Translations under genes and position numbers: made by a program
Part shown: positions 55,314 to 63,916 of the stretch, piece by piece
How the letters are laid out: every line of letters starts with the position of its first letter
Numbering within the stretch: position 1 is the first letter of the stretch
DNA from: Paenibacillus arenilitoris
Lineage (GTDB): Bacteria > Bacillota > Bacilli > Paenibacillales > Paenibacillaceae
Direction: 5' to 3'
DNA length: 64,000 nucleotides
Assembly: GCF_014705655.1 (NCBI RefSeq)
Contig: NZ_JACXIY010000037.1
Coordinates: 24,134-88,133, forward strand
Notes under the pieces: model-generated
What the model was told of the DNA's origin: nothing
Seen by the model: the letters and a program-made list of their open reading frames with translations, nothing else
The model's database searches: none

Positions 55314-56934
55314 ATCGATTGACATATCTCTCATAGGCCGCTTGTTTAATTGCAAGGATCCGGTCGATTCCGAGCCGCTTCAGCTGCTTCGCCATCTCGT
55401 CGTAAGCGCCGATCGGATCCTCGCCCATGATGATCCGCAGCTCCGCATCCTTCACGTATTCGCCGATGCCGTCCATTAGCGCGGACAGCTCGCCCGCTTC
55501 CTCCGTCGTCGGCGTAATCGGCGGCAGCAAATAATCCTCGTGCTTCGTCTTCCGCCACACGTCGACCGCCTCATTCGTTTCTTCGAACTTCCACTCCAGC
55601 TGCGAATCGCGTTGAATCATCGGGAAATTCGTCTGATGCGCGTATTGCAGCATGACCATATCGCCGGATAATCCTTCGGGATTCGCCAAGACCAGATCCG
55701 TATAGGCCGGCTCGCCGTTCTTCATCGTATACGTGACGCCTTCGATGCCGAACGTGTTCAGCAGGCTGCCTTCCTCCGAATACGCGTAGTCGAGCCAGCG
55801 GACGGCCGCTTCCAGGTTTTTCGTCGTCGCCTTGATCGCCGCCGAGCTTGTCCCCGCATACGCGTTATCGAGCTGTCCGAACTTCGGAATCTCGCCTTCC
55901 GCAAGCGTCGGGTAGGGAGCCGCCACATATTGAGCGGCCTGATCGCCCGATAGCGCCGCAAGATTATATTTTTCAATGTAGGAAAACCAGCCGACCGTGG
56001 CGCCGCTCGCCCCGGACATCATCTTCTTGTCCACCGATTCCAGGTCCAGGACGGCAAAGTCCGGATCGAGCAGCCCTTCCCGGTACCACTTGCTCATCGT
56101 CGCCAAGTAGTCCCGGTACCCCGGCTCCAGGTAGCCGTATTTCACTTTCCCGTCTTCGACGTAGAAGTTACCCATGACGCCGAACGCCCCCGCGAACCCT
56201 GCCGTTCGCTCGCCCATGAATAACGTTCGGAGCGTGAGCGGCGCGCTCGCCCCCTTCTTCTCCTTGAATGCCTTGAGGGCCGTGTACCACTCGCCGATCG
56301 TCGTCGGGACGGGGAGGCCCAGCTCGTCCAGCCAATCCTTGCGGACGATCGGCCCGCCGTACACCTTGCCCGTCTCCGAACGGATGAACGGGAACGCGTA
56401 ATAGATGCCGCTGTCCGTCTTCACCATTTTGTCGATCTCGGGATTCTCTTCGAGCACCCGCTTGAAATTCGGCGCATAGCGGTCGATGACGTCGTTCAGC
56501 GGCAGAATATGTCCTTGCTCGATCGCCTTCTCGGGCCCTCCCGGGAACTGCAGCCAGTTATTCATGAAGATGTCCGGCAGGTTGCCGGAGGCAAGCAGAT
56601 AGTTGAACTTATTGTCCTGCATCTGCACGCCGCCGAGATGCCGGATCGCGATGCCGGTCCGCTTCTCGTATTCCTCGTCGATCGGCCCCGCATTCGGCGT
56701 CCCCATGTCCGGAAATTCCGTCATTAACGTGAGCTCCGGCGAGCCTTGCATCGGATATTCGAACGGCTCATCGGCCGCCGCGGGACTTTGCTGCCCGGGA
56801 GCTGCGGTCCCCGTCTTATCCGTCGGCAAGCTCCCGTCCGCGCCGCTGCCGCCGAAGCAGCCGGACGCGAACAGGGCCATGACGGCGACCGCCATCCAAC
56901 CTTTTCTCCAAAAACCGAGCCTGCGCGCTTTCAT
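55312..56934 (-). CDS. Second LplA-type sugar-binding lipoprotein
   Basis: 540 residues. The signal peptide ends FASGC, giving a lipid-anchored Cys. The mature domain includes KRTGIAIRHLGG, DIFMNNWLQFPGG and WLDYAYSEEGS. The ATG at 56932-56934 has AAGGAGG upstream. A strong terminator separates it from the transporter genes downstream, and it lies 63 bp behind the membrane AraC gene. It may serve as a sensor partner or as an alternative binding protein for the same permeases. Confidence 0.9.
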   Translation of the reverse strand: MKARRLGFWRKGWMAVAVMALFASGCFGGSGADGSLPTDKTGTAAPGQQSPAAADEPFEYPMQGSPELTLMTEFPDMGTPNAGPIDEEYEKRTGIAIRHLGGVQMQDNKFNYLLASGNLPDIFMNNWLQFPGGPEKAIEQGHILPLNDVIDRYAPNFKRVLEENPEIDKMVKTDSGIYYAFPFIRSETGKVYGGPIVRKDWLDELGLPVPTTIGEWYTALKAFKEKKGASAPLTLRTLFMGERTAGFAGAFGVMGNFYVEDGKVKYGYLEPGYRDYLATMSKWYREGLLDPDFAVLDLESVDKKMMSGASGATVGWFSYIEKYNLAALSGDQAAQYVAAPYPTLAEGEIPKFGQLDNAYAGTSSAAIKATTKNLEAAVRWLDYAYSEEGSLLNTFGIEGVTYTMKNGEPAYTDLVLANPEGLSGDMVMLQYAHQTNFPMIQRDSQLEWKFEETNEAVDVWRKTKHEDYLLPPITPTTEEAGELSALMDGIGEYVKDAELRIIMGEDPIGAYDEMAKQLKRLGIDRILAIKQAAYERYVNR

Positions 56935-56996
56935 GTTAAGCGGCCTCCTTCCTTTTGACATTCCGATTGTCGACCCGACTCGCCCCGATCGACGCG

Positions 56997-59276
56997 TCAT
57001 TGGATCGTCTTGAACCTTCCGGGCGTAATGCCCTCGTATTTCTTGAATACGCGGATGAAAGCGTGGCTGCTCGCGAAGCCGACCTTGGCCGCCGTCTCCT
57101 CGATGCCACCTCCTTCGAGCAGCAGCGCCTTGGCCGCTTCCACGCGGACCTGGCTAATATAGTCGTGCAGCCCGACCTGCCCCGTCTGCTCGCGGAATAA
57201 GCGCGACACGTACTGCGGCGACAGCCGGAACTGGTCGCCGATCATCGACACGCTTAAGTTTTTGTCGCTATAATGCTCCTGCACGAACGCGATCACCTTC
57301 TCGCCGATGCCGGCGCTCGTCTGTACGTTCGGCTTGCTGCGGAGCACGCCGCATACCCGGTCGAAGATGCCCTCCAGCTCCTGCTGGAATTCCAGCTTCG
57401 TGGAGCTTGACAGCAGCCGTCTCAGCGGACGCCATTCGTCCCAAGCGATGCCGGCCTGCTCCTCGCCCGGAATCGTCTTGATCAGCGTCGTCGCGACGTC
57501 GAGCAGAACGCACCTGGCGATCTCATGCGACATATCCCGCTGGAACGCCTGCTGAATGACATTGTCGAGCGTCGCCTTCGCTTTCTCATACTCGTCGGCC
57601 TTCAGCAGGTTGATCAGCACCATCTGATCGTTCACCGTGAAGAAATAACTGCCCTCGCTCTGCTTGATGTCCCCGTACCAGATCAGCATGCCTTCCCCGA
57701 GCACGAGCCGGTATTCCTGCGCCTCAAGCGCTTGAAGGAACGCCTGATGGATGCCGTCGAGGCCGGTCTGCAGCTCGCTTCCCACCGTCGTGAAGCGAAG
57801 CTTGTACCGGGCCGTGATGAACTCGTAGGCTTGCGCCAATCGGTCCTCGAGCTCGTCCTTCCATTGCTCCGCGCAAACCGGATCGACGTTCACGACCGCC
57901 GCCAGCATGCCGTCCATGTCCGTGAAGTGGATGGTCAAGCGGTCGCCAATCGAATCCGCGACGATGTTGGACACGATAAACTGCGACAAGGCCAGATCCT
58001 TCGTCCCTCCCTCGTCGCTGTCGATATAGAACAGCAGCACCGCGAACCGGTCGCTCGTCCAAGCCAGATTATGCGTCTTCGCCAGCTCCGCAAGCGGGAC
58101 GCTGCGGTCCGCCTGCCCTTTCAGCAGCCGTCCGAGGTAATAATCCTGCAGCACCCGAAGCTGCTTGGTATGCCTGTCGCTCATATCGTCCCGCTCGCGA
58201 ATCGTCTCGAGCACGCTTTGCCGAATGAACGTATATTCGTCGAGGTCCTTGCCTGTCCCTTTCGACGGATTCCGGGAGAAGACGCTGACGAGCTGCTTGA
58301 CCGGATCGTAGTTTTTGCGGGCAAAATAATAAATGACCGCGCCGCCGATCACGAAGCAGAGCAACAGCCCAAGCAGGTTCATCGTCCGGATGGCCGCGGC
58401 GCGCTCCCAGAAGACGTCGGTCGGGAACACGCTGACGTACTTCCAGCCCGTCGTATCGGACGATTCGATCGTAATGATCGACTCGACGCCCTCGAACGTG
58501 CCGGTGAAGGTGCCCGTCCCGCGGCTGCTCCACTCCCGATAGGACGCAGGCTCGATCGCCTGGCCTTCGCCGTTCCGGAACAGAATTTGATCCTTCGTAT
58601 CCATAATGAACACTTGGCCCTTCTCCACCCAATCGATGTTCCCCAGCATCGTCATCATTTTATCGACATTAAGCGGAATGAGCAGCGTGCCCTCCGGCTG
58701 GTCGGCCGATTGCAGCGACAACGACCGGATATAGGAAGGCGTGCTTACGATCTTCCCTTGATGCTCGACCGGTAGCAGCACGTACTCCCCCGACTGCGGA
58801 CGGTTCATCAGGTCAAGCCAGTCCTTGTAAGCGAAATCGGCCGTCTGATGCTTGATCTCGTAGAACAGCCGCTCCCTCAAATACGTTTCGCTCGAGAGCA
58901 CCGAATGCAGCGGACTCGAATAGAGATAGATGCCTCGAATAAAATCGTTCGTGGATAACAGCTTGCTCAGCTCTTGCTTCATTTTGTAAACGTTGTAAGC
59001 GTTCTCTTCTTTGGACGAAGCAAGCAGAGCCCGGACATCCGGCCGAATGGCCAGCTGCGCGGCCAGACTTTCCGTCTGCAGCAGCTCCCCGTCCACGATA
59101 TATCTCACCTGCTGCAGCATCGCACCGCTCGCGCGTTCGATCTCATATTTGACAATGTCCCTGGTTTGGCCATAAATGATAACGCTAAGAATGACGGGTA
59201 TGCATAAGATGACGGCGTACGACACGATCCATCGAAACGCTACGCTCCGCGTGAAGTTTCCCCTTCCCCAGTTCAA
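56997..59276 (-). CDS. Membrane-anchored AraC-type sensor-regulator
   Basis: 759 residues. A first membrane helix (FRWIVSYAVILCIPVILSV) and a second near 290-315 (MNLLGLLLCFVIGGAVIYYF) flank an extracellular Cache-like domain. The last 100 residues are an AraC HTH pair (VSMIGDQFRLSPQYVSRLF, AAKVGFASSHAFIRVFKKYEG). I chose TTG at 59274-59276, 6 bases after AGGGGG, because it places the start just before the helix. It resembles the protein at 28865-31225 in plan and probably switches on the transporter/GH67/GH2 unit. Confidence 0.88.
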   Translation of the reverse strand: MNWGRGNFTRSVAFRWIVSYAVILCIPVILSVIIYGQTRDIVKYEIERASGAMLQQVRYIVDGELLQTESLAAQLAIRPDVRALLASSKEENAYNVYKMKQELSKLLSTNDFIRGIYLYSSPLHSVLSSETYLRERLFYEIKHQTADFAYKDWLDLMNRPQSGEYVLLPVEHQGKIVSTPSYIRSLSLQSADQPEGTLLIPLNVDKMMTMLGNIDWVEKGQVFIMDTKDQILFRNGEGQAIEPASYREWSSRGTGTFTGTFEGVESIITIESSDTTGWKYVSVFPTDVFWERAAAIRTMNLLGLLLCFVIGGAVIYYFARKNYDPVKQLVSVFSRNPSKGTGKDLDEYTFIRQSVLETIRERDDMSDRHTKQLRVLQDYYLGRLLKGQADRSVPLAELAKTHNLAWTSDRFAVLLFYIDSDEGGTKDLALSQFIVSNIVADSIGDRLTIHFTDMDGMLAAVVNVDPVCAEQWKDELEDRLAQAYEFITARYKLRFTTVGSELQTGLDGIHQAFLQALEAQEYRLVLGEGMLIWYGDIKQSEGSYFFTVNDQMVLINLLKADEYEKAKATLDNVIQQAFQRDMSHEIARCVLLDVATTLIKTIPGEEQAGIAWDEWRPLRRLLSSSTKLEFQQELEGIFDRVCGVLRSKPNVQTSAGIGEKVIAFVQEHYSDKNLSVSMIGDQFRLSPQYVSRLFREQTGQVGLHDYISQVRVEAAKALLLEGGGIEETAAKVGFASSHAFIRVFKKYEGITPGRFKTIQ

Positions 59277-59293
59277 ATCCAATCCCCCTACTT

Positions 59294-59370
59294 TTTTTGT
59301 ACATCGTCTATCATAGCATGAACCGGCCGGGGGCTTCCTATGTACAATTTGAACCTCCATGTACAGTTTG
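59294..59370 (-). promoter_or_regulatory. TGTACA repeat cluster upstream of the AraC sensor gene
   Basis: ATGTACA starts at 59340 and 59359, flanked by similar bases (CAAATTGTACAT and CAAACTGTACAT on the minus strand), with a third TGTACA near 59298. This suggests autoregulation. Confidence 0.5.
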
Positions 59371-59426
59371 TGCACTTGATGGCGATTGTTGGCGGAAAAA
59401 GGCGGAAGAAGCGGCATTCAGCCGCT

Positions 59427-60449
59427 TCAAGCCTTCCAGAGCCTATATAGCGTCGGATGGAGCCCTTTCAAATGGATGGCTGCTATTTCGGAACAGCTCA
59501 GCTGCAAATGGTCGGCTGCCGATCGCAGCGCCGCATCCGCATCCGTCAAACAAAGCATGCGTCCTTCATCGTTCAATACCCGCTTCATCTCCTTGAAGAC
59601 GTCGCGGTATAGCTGCGGAATGTATTCGTCCGCCGAGATTTGGCGGCCGAAGGGCAGATTGGTCACGATGACATCGGCATAACCGGCGTCAACGGGAAGA
59701 CGGCGCGCATCCCAGCGGCGAAGCTTCAGGCGTTCATGAAGCCCGATATTTTCTCTGGACGCTTCCACCGCTGCCTCGGATACATCCCCGCCCTCTATTT
59801 GACAGTAAGGGTAAGCGAGCCGTTCGGACAAAATCGTGCCCGAGCCGCAGCATGGATCGATCACGACATCCTCCGCCCTCGGGTCCGACAACCAGACAAG
59901 CGCATGCGCGACGGAAGGGCGCAGGGCGGCCTGCGTGAAGCTTCGTTGTGCATGGCGATAACGAAAGCCAGCATCCGTCAATCGCAAGGAGAACACGGCT
60001 TCCTCCTCCTGGAGGTCAAGCCGGAACTCGATTTCATGTCCTCCTGTCGGATCAAGGCGAAGCCTTGGATTGCGCCTCGCAATCCCAGCCGCAGCCGCCT
60101 CGGCCGCATCAAAGCGGGAATACGTGTGTTTCCCCGCTCTGCTGGCATTCACTTTAAAGCGGATGAATCCCGAAGTTTGGACAAGCTCCAAGGACAAATC
60201 CAGTTCATATAGAACCCGTTCGATCTCGGCCAGGTGGATTTTGTGGGGACCGACTCGAAAGCGGCGAATTTGTTGGTACAGGTTGTCTGCCGTTCGCAGC
60301 TCCATTAATGCCTTCAAAGGCAAGCTTGTACGAAAAAACACTTTTCCCCGTTCCGAGCGCTGAAGGCTGGCATCCGCCAGCTTCGCTCGAACTTCGTTCT
60401 CCAGTACGTGCTCCAGCCCGGGCAGAACCGTCGCAAAGTATAGCGTCAT
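59427..60449 (-). CDS. THUMP-domain class I RNA methyltransferase
   Basis: 340 residues. The N-terminal THUMP region covers about 1-150 (ATVLPGLEHVLENEV). The SAM-binding motif I is DPCCGSGTIL, and the catalytic TNLPFG is the N[L/P]P[F/Y] motif of amino-methylating RNA enzymes. It resembles TrmN and RlmL-type guanine-N2 methyltransferases; tRNA or rRNA target is not decided. It is transcribed alone. Confidence 0.88.
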   Translation of the reverse strand: MTLYFATVLPGLEHVLENEVRAKLADASLQRSERGKVFFRTSLPLKALMELRTADNLYQQIRRFRVGPHKIHLAEIERVLYELDLSLELVQTSGFIRFKVNASRAGKHTYSRFDAAEAAAAGIARRNPRLRLDPTGGHEIEFRLDLQEEEAVFSLRLTDAGFRYRHAQRSFTQAALRPSVAHALVWLSDPRAEDVVIDPCCGSGTILSERLAYPYCQIEGGDVSEAAVEASRENIGLHERLKLRRWDARRLPVDAGYADVIVTNLPFGRQISADEYIPQLYRDVFKEMKRVLNDEGRMLCLTDADAALRSAADHLQLSCSEIAAIHLKGLHPTLYRLWKA

Positions 60450-60487
60450 TTTTTATTGCCCCTTCGTAGTTGAGGTTTGCGGCATAA

Positions 60488-60523
60488 AAAAAACGCAAAT
60501 GAACAAACGTTCATTCGCGTCTC
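60488..60523 (-). terminator. Strong minus-strand terminator upstream of the methyltransferase gene
   Basis: A 12-bp stem with one mismatch, ACGCAAATGAAC/GTTCATTCGCGT, and eight T on the minus strand. It must end a transcript from the 60524-60845 region, where only the small frame below is found. Confidence 0.75.
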
Positions 60524-60687
60524 CATATACCAACAAGGCGACCTCTTAGTAGGTGCGCCTTGGAATCGAGCGTGATTGAATATTCCGTTCCTTGATCGTC
60601 GAATGCATGCGAATCGCCATAACCATGCGAACAGCCATGACAACAAACCTGAAACCGCGGTTTCGGGCTTGCAGGCTCACATGCCAA
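60511..60687 (-). CDS. Possible small Cys/His-containing protein (58 residues)
   Basis: A short frame whose stop codon sits exactly in the left arm of the strong terminator. It reads PKPRFQVCCHGCSHGYGDSHAFDD, then a plausible beta-rich end (TEYSITLDSKAHLLRGRLVG). There is only a TTG start with no good ribosome site, and I do not recognise the family. Alternatively the region encodes a small RNA. The rest of 60450-60844 shows nothing else. Confidence 0.25.
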   Translation of the reverse strand: MACEPASPKPRFQVCCHGCSHGYGDSHAFDDQGTEYSITLDSKAHLLRGRLVGIWRRE

Positions 60688-60844
60688 TCGAGTTATTCAG
60701 TTGGTCTTTAGCAGATCCCAACTGTCAAGAAAACGGCCATCATCATCAACGCACTAATCCCTCCATCTGTACGAATAGGTTTATTATATCGTGCCCTTAA
60801 GCGGGTTTACAAGCGTTTCGAACCATTCTAATGCTGAATCTGTG

Positions 60845-61393
60845 TCATACGTCGCCAGACCGGCTATCGCTCGCTTGCAGCAATCCGCTTGCTTGCAGCT
60901 CGGTGACGGCGTCGTGGAGGCTTGGGAACACATAGTCAGGTTTGACGTGCGACAGCGCCCTCTCGCCGATAAAGATCGTTCGGACGCCTGCGGCACGACC
61001 GGCCTCGATGTCCACGTCGCGGTCGCCGACCATGAAGCTGGCCGACCGGTCGATGTCGTACCGCTCAATTAGCTCGAGCTGCATCCCCGGCTTCGGCTTG
61101 CGGCAGCGGCAGCCTTGGCTGGGCTTGTGGATGCAAGCCCGGATTTCCCGGAGCTTCCCACCTCCTTCTTCAATTTGATCGCTCATGTGCCGGTGAATCT
61201 TGTCCAGATCGCGCTTGCGCATATAGCCAAGCCCTACGCCGCCTTGGTTGGTGACGACGAAGGCCTCGTAGCCGAAGTCGTTTAGTGTGCGGACAGCTTC
61301 GGGCACGCCCGGCAGCAGGACCAGATCCGCGACCCGGTTCACGTTGCCGCTTTCGTTGATGACGCCGTCGCGGTCTAGGAAAAAGGCATTCAT
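60845..61393 (-). CDS. HAD-superfamily phosphatase, GmhB/HisB-N type
   Basis: 182 residues. The nucleophile motif is FLDRDGVIN, followed by VVTNQGG and GDRDVDIEAG. The zinc loop CIHKPSQGCRCRKPKP is typical of D-glycero-manno-heptose 1,7-bisphosphate phosphatases. Without a heptose pathway in the window the natural substrate is uncertain, and histidinol phosphate or another sugar bisphosphate is possible. Confidence 0.87.
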   Translation of the reverse strand: MNAFFLDRDGVINESGNVNRVADLVLLPGVPEAVRTLNDFGYEAFVVTNQGGVGLGYMRKRDLDKIHRHMSDQIEEGGGKLREIRACIHKPSQGCRCRKPKPGMQLELIERYDIDRSASFMVGDRDVDIEAGRAAGVRTIFIGERALSHVKPDYVFPSLHDAVTELQASGLLQASDSRSGDV

Positions 61394-61503
61394 GGGGACC
61401 TCCGAGTTTTTTATACAGAATTATTACCTCTATTCTGCGTCAGGGCTCCCATCATTAACCAGCATTTGGGCAGAAGGTTTGCTGCCGAGACGGAAACTCT
61501 AAC

Positions 61504-61893
61504 TTAGCGGATTGCATCTAACGCGCGCCTGACTATTCTTGCAAATACAAGCGGTCTCTCAACCGCTTCAATATTGACGTAAATCAATTGGGGCCGGTCG
61601 AACAGCCATTCGTTATGGATAGACGAAACTTTAATTCCTTGCCGACAAAGGGCCGCAATGAATGTATTTACTTCTTTCTGTAAGAATGCCGCCCTGCCTA
61701 GACAAAGCGCTTTGCCGGTTCGAACATTTAAGGATTCGAACGAGAAAGAAGACGTTACTTGAAATCTTTTCCTCAAGATCGTTGATCTTATTTGTTTCCG
61801 ATTTATCGTTGAGACGCATTTTCCGCCGGCAAAACCGGGTTGACCACCGATAATTCTTGAGAACTTCTCGCAAAGTGAAACGTTGTTTAGCAT
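61504..61893 (-). CDS. LppY/LpqO-like (DUF1259) protein
   Basis: About 129 residues. The C-terminal part, with AAFLQKEVNTFIAALCRQGIKVSSIHNEWLF and PQLIYVNIEAVERPLVFARIV, fits DUF1259, a family without known function. I start at ATG 61891-61893 (GGGGGAT upstream); the frame continues to 61977. It is a single gene with no obvious partners. Confidence 0.7.
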   Translation of the reverse strand: MLNNVSLCEKFSRIIGGQPGFAGGKCVSTINRKQIRSTILRKRFQVTSSFSFESLNVRTGKALCLGRAAFLQKEVNTFIAALCRQGIKVSSIHNEWLFDRPQLIYVNIEAVERPLVFARIVRRALDAIR

Positions 61894-61992
61894 ACAACTA
61901 TCATCCCCCTGTCCCCATTTATGATATGAGGATAGGAGGATGGGGGGAACGGCGCTGGCCACATGATTCAATAGCATGCTTCTAGAGACAAC

Positions 61993-62027
61993 AACAGAAA
62001 GCGACTCGTTGAGAGTCGCTTTCTGTT
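61993..62027. terminator. Terminator of the BlaI/BlaR1-type operon
   Basis: A perfect 15-bp stem (61993-62007 with 62013-62027) and a 5-base loop, 13 bp after the BlaR1-like stop codon. Confidence 0.85.
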
Positions 62028-62040
62028 AAAATAAGGAAGG

Positions 62041-63465
62041 TTAATTAACTTGAAGCTGAACAGCTAACTCTACATTTGTGCTTGATGTATGGCCTTCGTT
62101 TACTAATACAAAGTAGTAGTTGCCTGATTCGACCAAATTGTGTTTGGAATTGCTGTTCAATAACTCACCGTCTTCCAGCGCCTGATCGTCATATTCCAAT
62201 AAGTAGACTTTAAGCTCACCGCCAGCAGAGGAAAATGTCGGTGTAAGAGAATCCCCCTTTTTAAGCGCATAACCGCCAAACCCTTTACTTTCGCCTGGAT
62301 GAATTTCCTTGTAGGCAGTGAGATACTCTCTGCTCGCTGCTTTTTCTACAGCAAGCTCGATGTTGCCTTCCTTTTTAATTTCACTCAGTAGTACAACGCC
62401 AGGTTTTGAATCGTTCAACTCCGTCACGCTTTTAGCATTAATGCTTCCCGCGTATACAGCAGCCGAGCCACCAAGGATTATGAATAGGGTAACCACACCG
62501 GACAGAAGTTGAATCGACTTTCGCTTTGCACCTTTATTGTTCAGAATCATACTAATTCTCCTTTCAAGATAGGTTCCTTTATCGCTAAAAGCAGTATAAA
62601 CTTGGGTTTTTTGATCAGTGACGTTCCACAGTACACTTAACAACAATTCGCAATACTGCTTTCGCTCTGTCAAATTCATGGAACGAACCAGTTGCTCGTC
62701 ACAGGACAGTTCACAGTATCGATCAATGTCTCGCCTTGCTTTATAGGCAAGCGGATTAAACCAATGTAAGGCATTTACAATAATCAAAAATAATTTGATC
62801 CAAATATCATATCGCTTATAGTGGGTCAATTCATGCAGAAAAATTTGCCGATACTCATCAGTTGTAAATTCAATGCCTGCTGGCAAAACAATGCGCGGTC
62901 GGATAACGCCATAAAGGAAAGGCGAGCTAACGTATGGCGCGAAGTAGACCGCAACATTTCTTTTGATCCCCAACTTTTGCTTGCTGGCTTCCAGATCCAA
63001 TATAAGGTTAAGATCATATGTTTGTTCACAAACCGAAGTCATTCGATGATGAATCTTGAAATTGCGAATGAACGCCACTATGAGAAAAATAATTGTCCCT
63101 GTAAGAAACAGATAGGGAATCACATTCAATATATGCCAATCAGCTTGTAATACATAAGTTGACTGATTAGGCACCGAGCTAATATCCTCCGTACGAGGCT
63201 TGGACACTTCCGTAGCTTCTTGAACCGCTGCTTGAATAGGGACTACCATGGAATGGACATTTGATTGAATCGAAAATCGCTCACTTAAAAAAGTTATGGC
63301 CTTAAAGTAAGGAAAAATAAAGAAGGTATATACCAGAATGTAGGAAACGTAATGCCATTTCGCGGAGAAATAAGTTCTGGTCCACTTCTCTAGCAGCCAT
63401 AACCCAACATGTAACGTCGAAGTCACCACGGACATGAGCAGTATGGAATAATAAAGAATAAGCAT
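62041..63465 (-). CDS. BlaR1/MecR1-like M56 metallopeptidase, lacking a penicillin-binding domain
   Basis: 474 residues. Four membrane helices are visible (near 1-20, 35-55, 110-135 and 315-335). The cytoplasmic M56 zinc site is LHELTHYKRYD with DRYCELSCDE further on. After the last helix only about 130 residues follow, and they hold no SxxK penicillin-binding motif, unlike BlaR1 of about 600 residues. It should cleave the BlaI-like repressor when an envelope signal arrives, but the signal is probably not a beta-lactam. It lies 7 bp behind the repressor gene. Confidence 0.88.
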   Translation of the reverse strand: MLILYYSILLMSVVTSTLHVGLWLLEKWTRTYFSAKWHYVSYILVYTFFIFPYFKAITFLSERFSIQSNVHSMVVPIQAAVQEATEVSKPRTEDISSVPNQSTYVLQADWHILNVIPYLFLTGTIIFLIVAFIRNFKIHHRMTSVCEQTYDLNLILDLEASKQKLGIKRNVAVYFAPYVSSPFLYGVIRPRIVLPAGIEFTTDEYRQIFLHELTHYKRYDIWIKLFLIIVNALHWFNPLAYKARRDIDRYCELSCDEQLVRSMNLTERKQYCELLLSVLWNVTDQKTQVYTAFSDKGTYLERRISMILNNKGAKRKSIQLLSGVVTLFIILGGSAAVYAGSINAKSVTELNDSKPGVVLLSEIKKEGNIELAVEKAASREYLTAYKEIHPGESKGFGGYALKKGDSLTPTFSSAGGELKVYLLEYDDQALEDGELLNSNSKHNLVESGNYYFVLVNEGHTSSTNVELAVQLQVN

Positions 63466-63472
63466 GCTCCAC

Positions 63473-63829
63473 CTACTCTCTAAGACGCTTTATTAGCTCT
63501 TCAATATCTTCCTTATTCAGTTCTCCCGTATCACATAAGGCGCTAATTAACCCCGATACAGAGCCTCGGTGAACATCCTGAATAAATTGCTTCGTTTCCA
63601 TTGCGCGATATGCCGATTCAGTCATACAAGCCTGATATTGATTGGCTTTTCCAATCCGTGTTGCCTTAACAACTCCCTTTTCCATCAAACGAGCCAAAAA
63701 AGTAATGACTGTGCTTTGCTTCCACTTCCCTTCAGGAAGCACCTGCAAAATATCTGCTGTTGTCATCGGGTGTGCGTGCTTCCAGATAATCTCCATAATT
63801 TCTCGTTCAGCCTCTGAGATTTTTGCCAT
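63473..63829 (-). CDS. BlaI/MecI/CopY family repressor
   Basis: 118 residues. The winged helix reads ISEAEREIMEIIWKH, TTADILQVL and KQSTVITFLARLMEKGVV, followed by the short dimerisation tail. GGAGGGGG precedes the ATG. It should repress its own operon by binding the two dyads just upstream, until cleaved by the downstream metallopeptidase. Confidence 0.93.
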   Translation of the reverse strand: MAKISEAEREIMEIIWKHAHPMTTADILQVLPEGKWKQSTVITFLARLMEKGVVKATRIGKANQYQACMTESAYRAMETKQFIQDVHRGSVSGLISALCDTGELNKEDIEELIKRLRE

Positions 63830-63851
63830 TTAAACAAACCCCCTCCTCCAT

Positions 63852-63912
63852 CTACATGATGTAGTTCTATTTTAAAGCTACATCATGTAGATTTATCTGT
63901 CAATAGAACAAA
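63852..63912 (-). promoter_or_regulatory. Twin BlaI-type operators and promoter
   Basis: CTACATGATGTAG (63852-63864) and CTACATCATGTAG (63878-63890) are perfect or near-perfect dyads with centres 26 bp apart, matching the TACA-N-TGTA operator form. On the minus strand a perfect TTGACA (63898-63903) stands before the first dyad. Confidence 0.8.
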
Positions 63913-63916
63913 AAAG

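Noticed and set aside
58980..59010. A TGTAAACGTTGTAAGCG sequence resembling cre sites
   Set aside because: It lies about 270 bp inside the coding region of the AraC sensor gene, far from any promoter.
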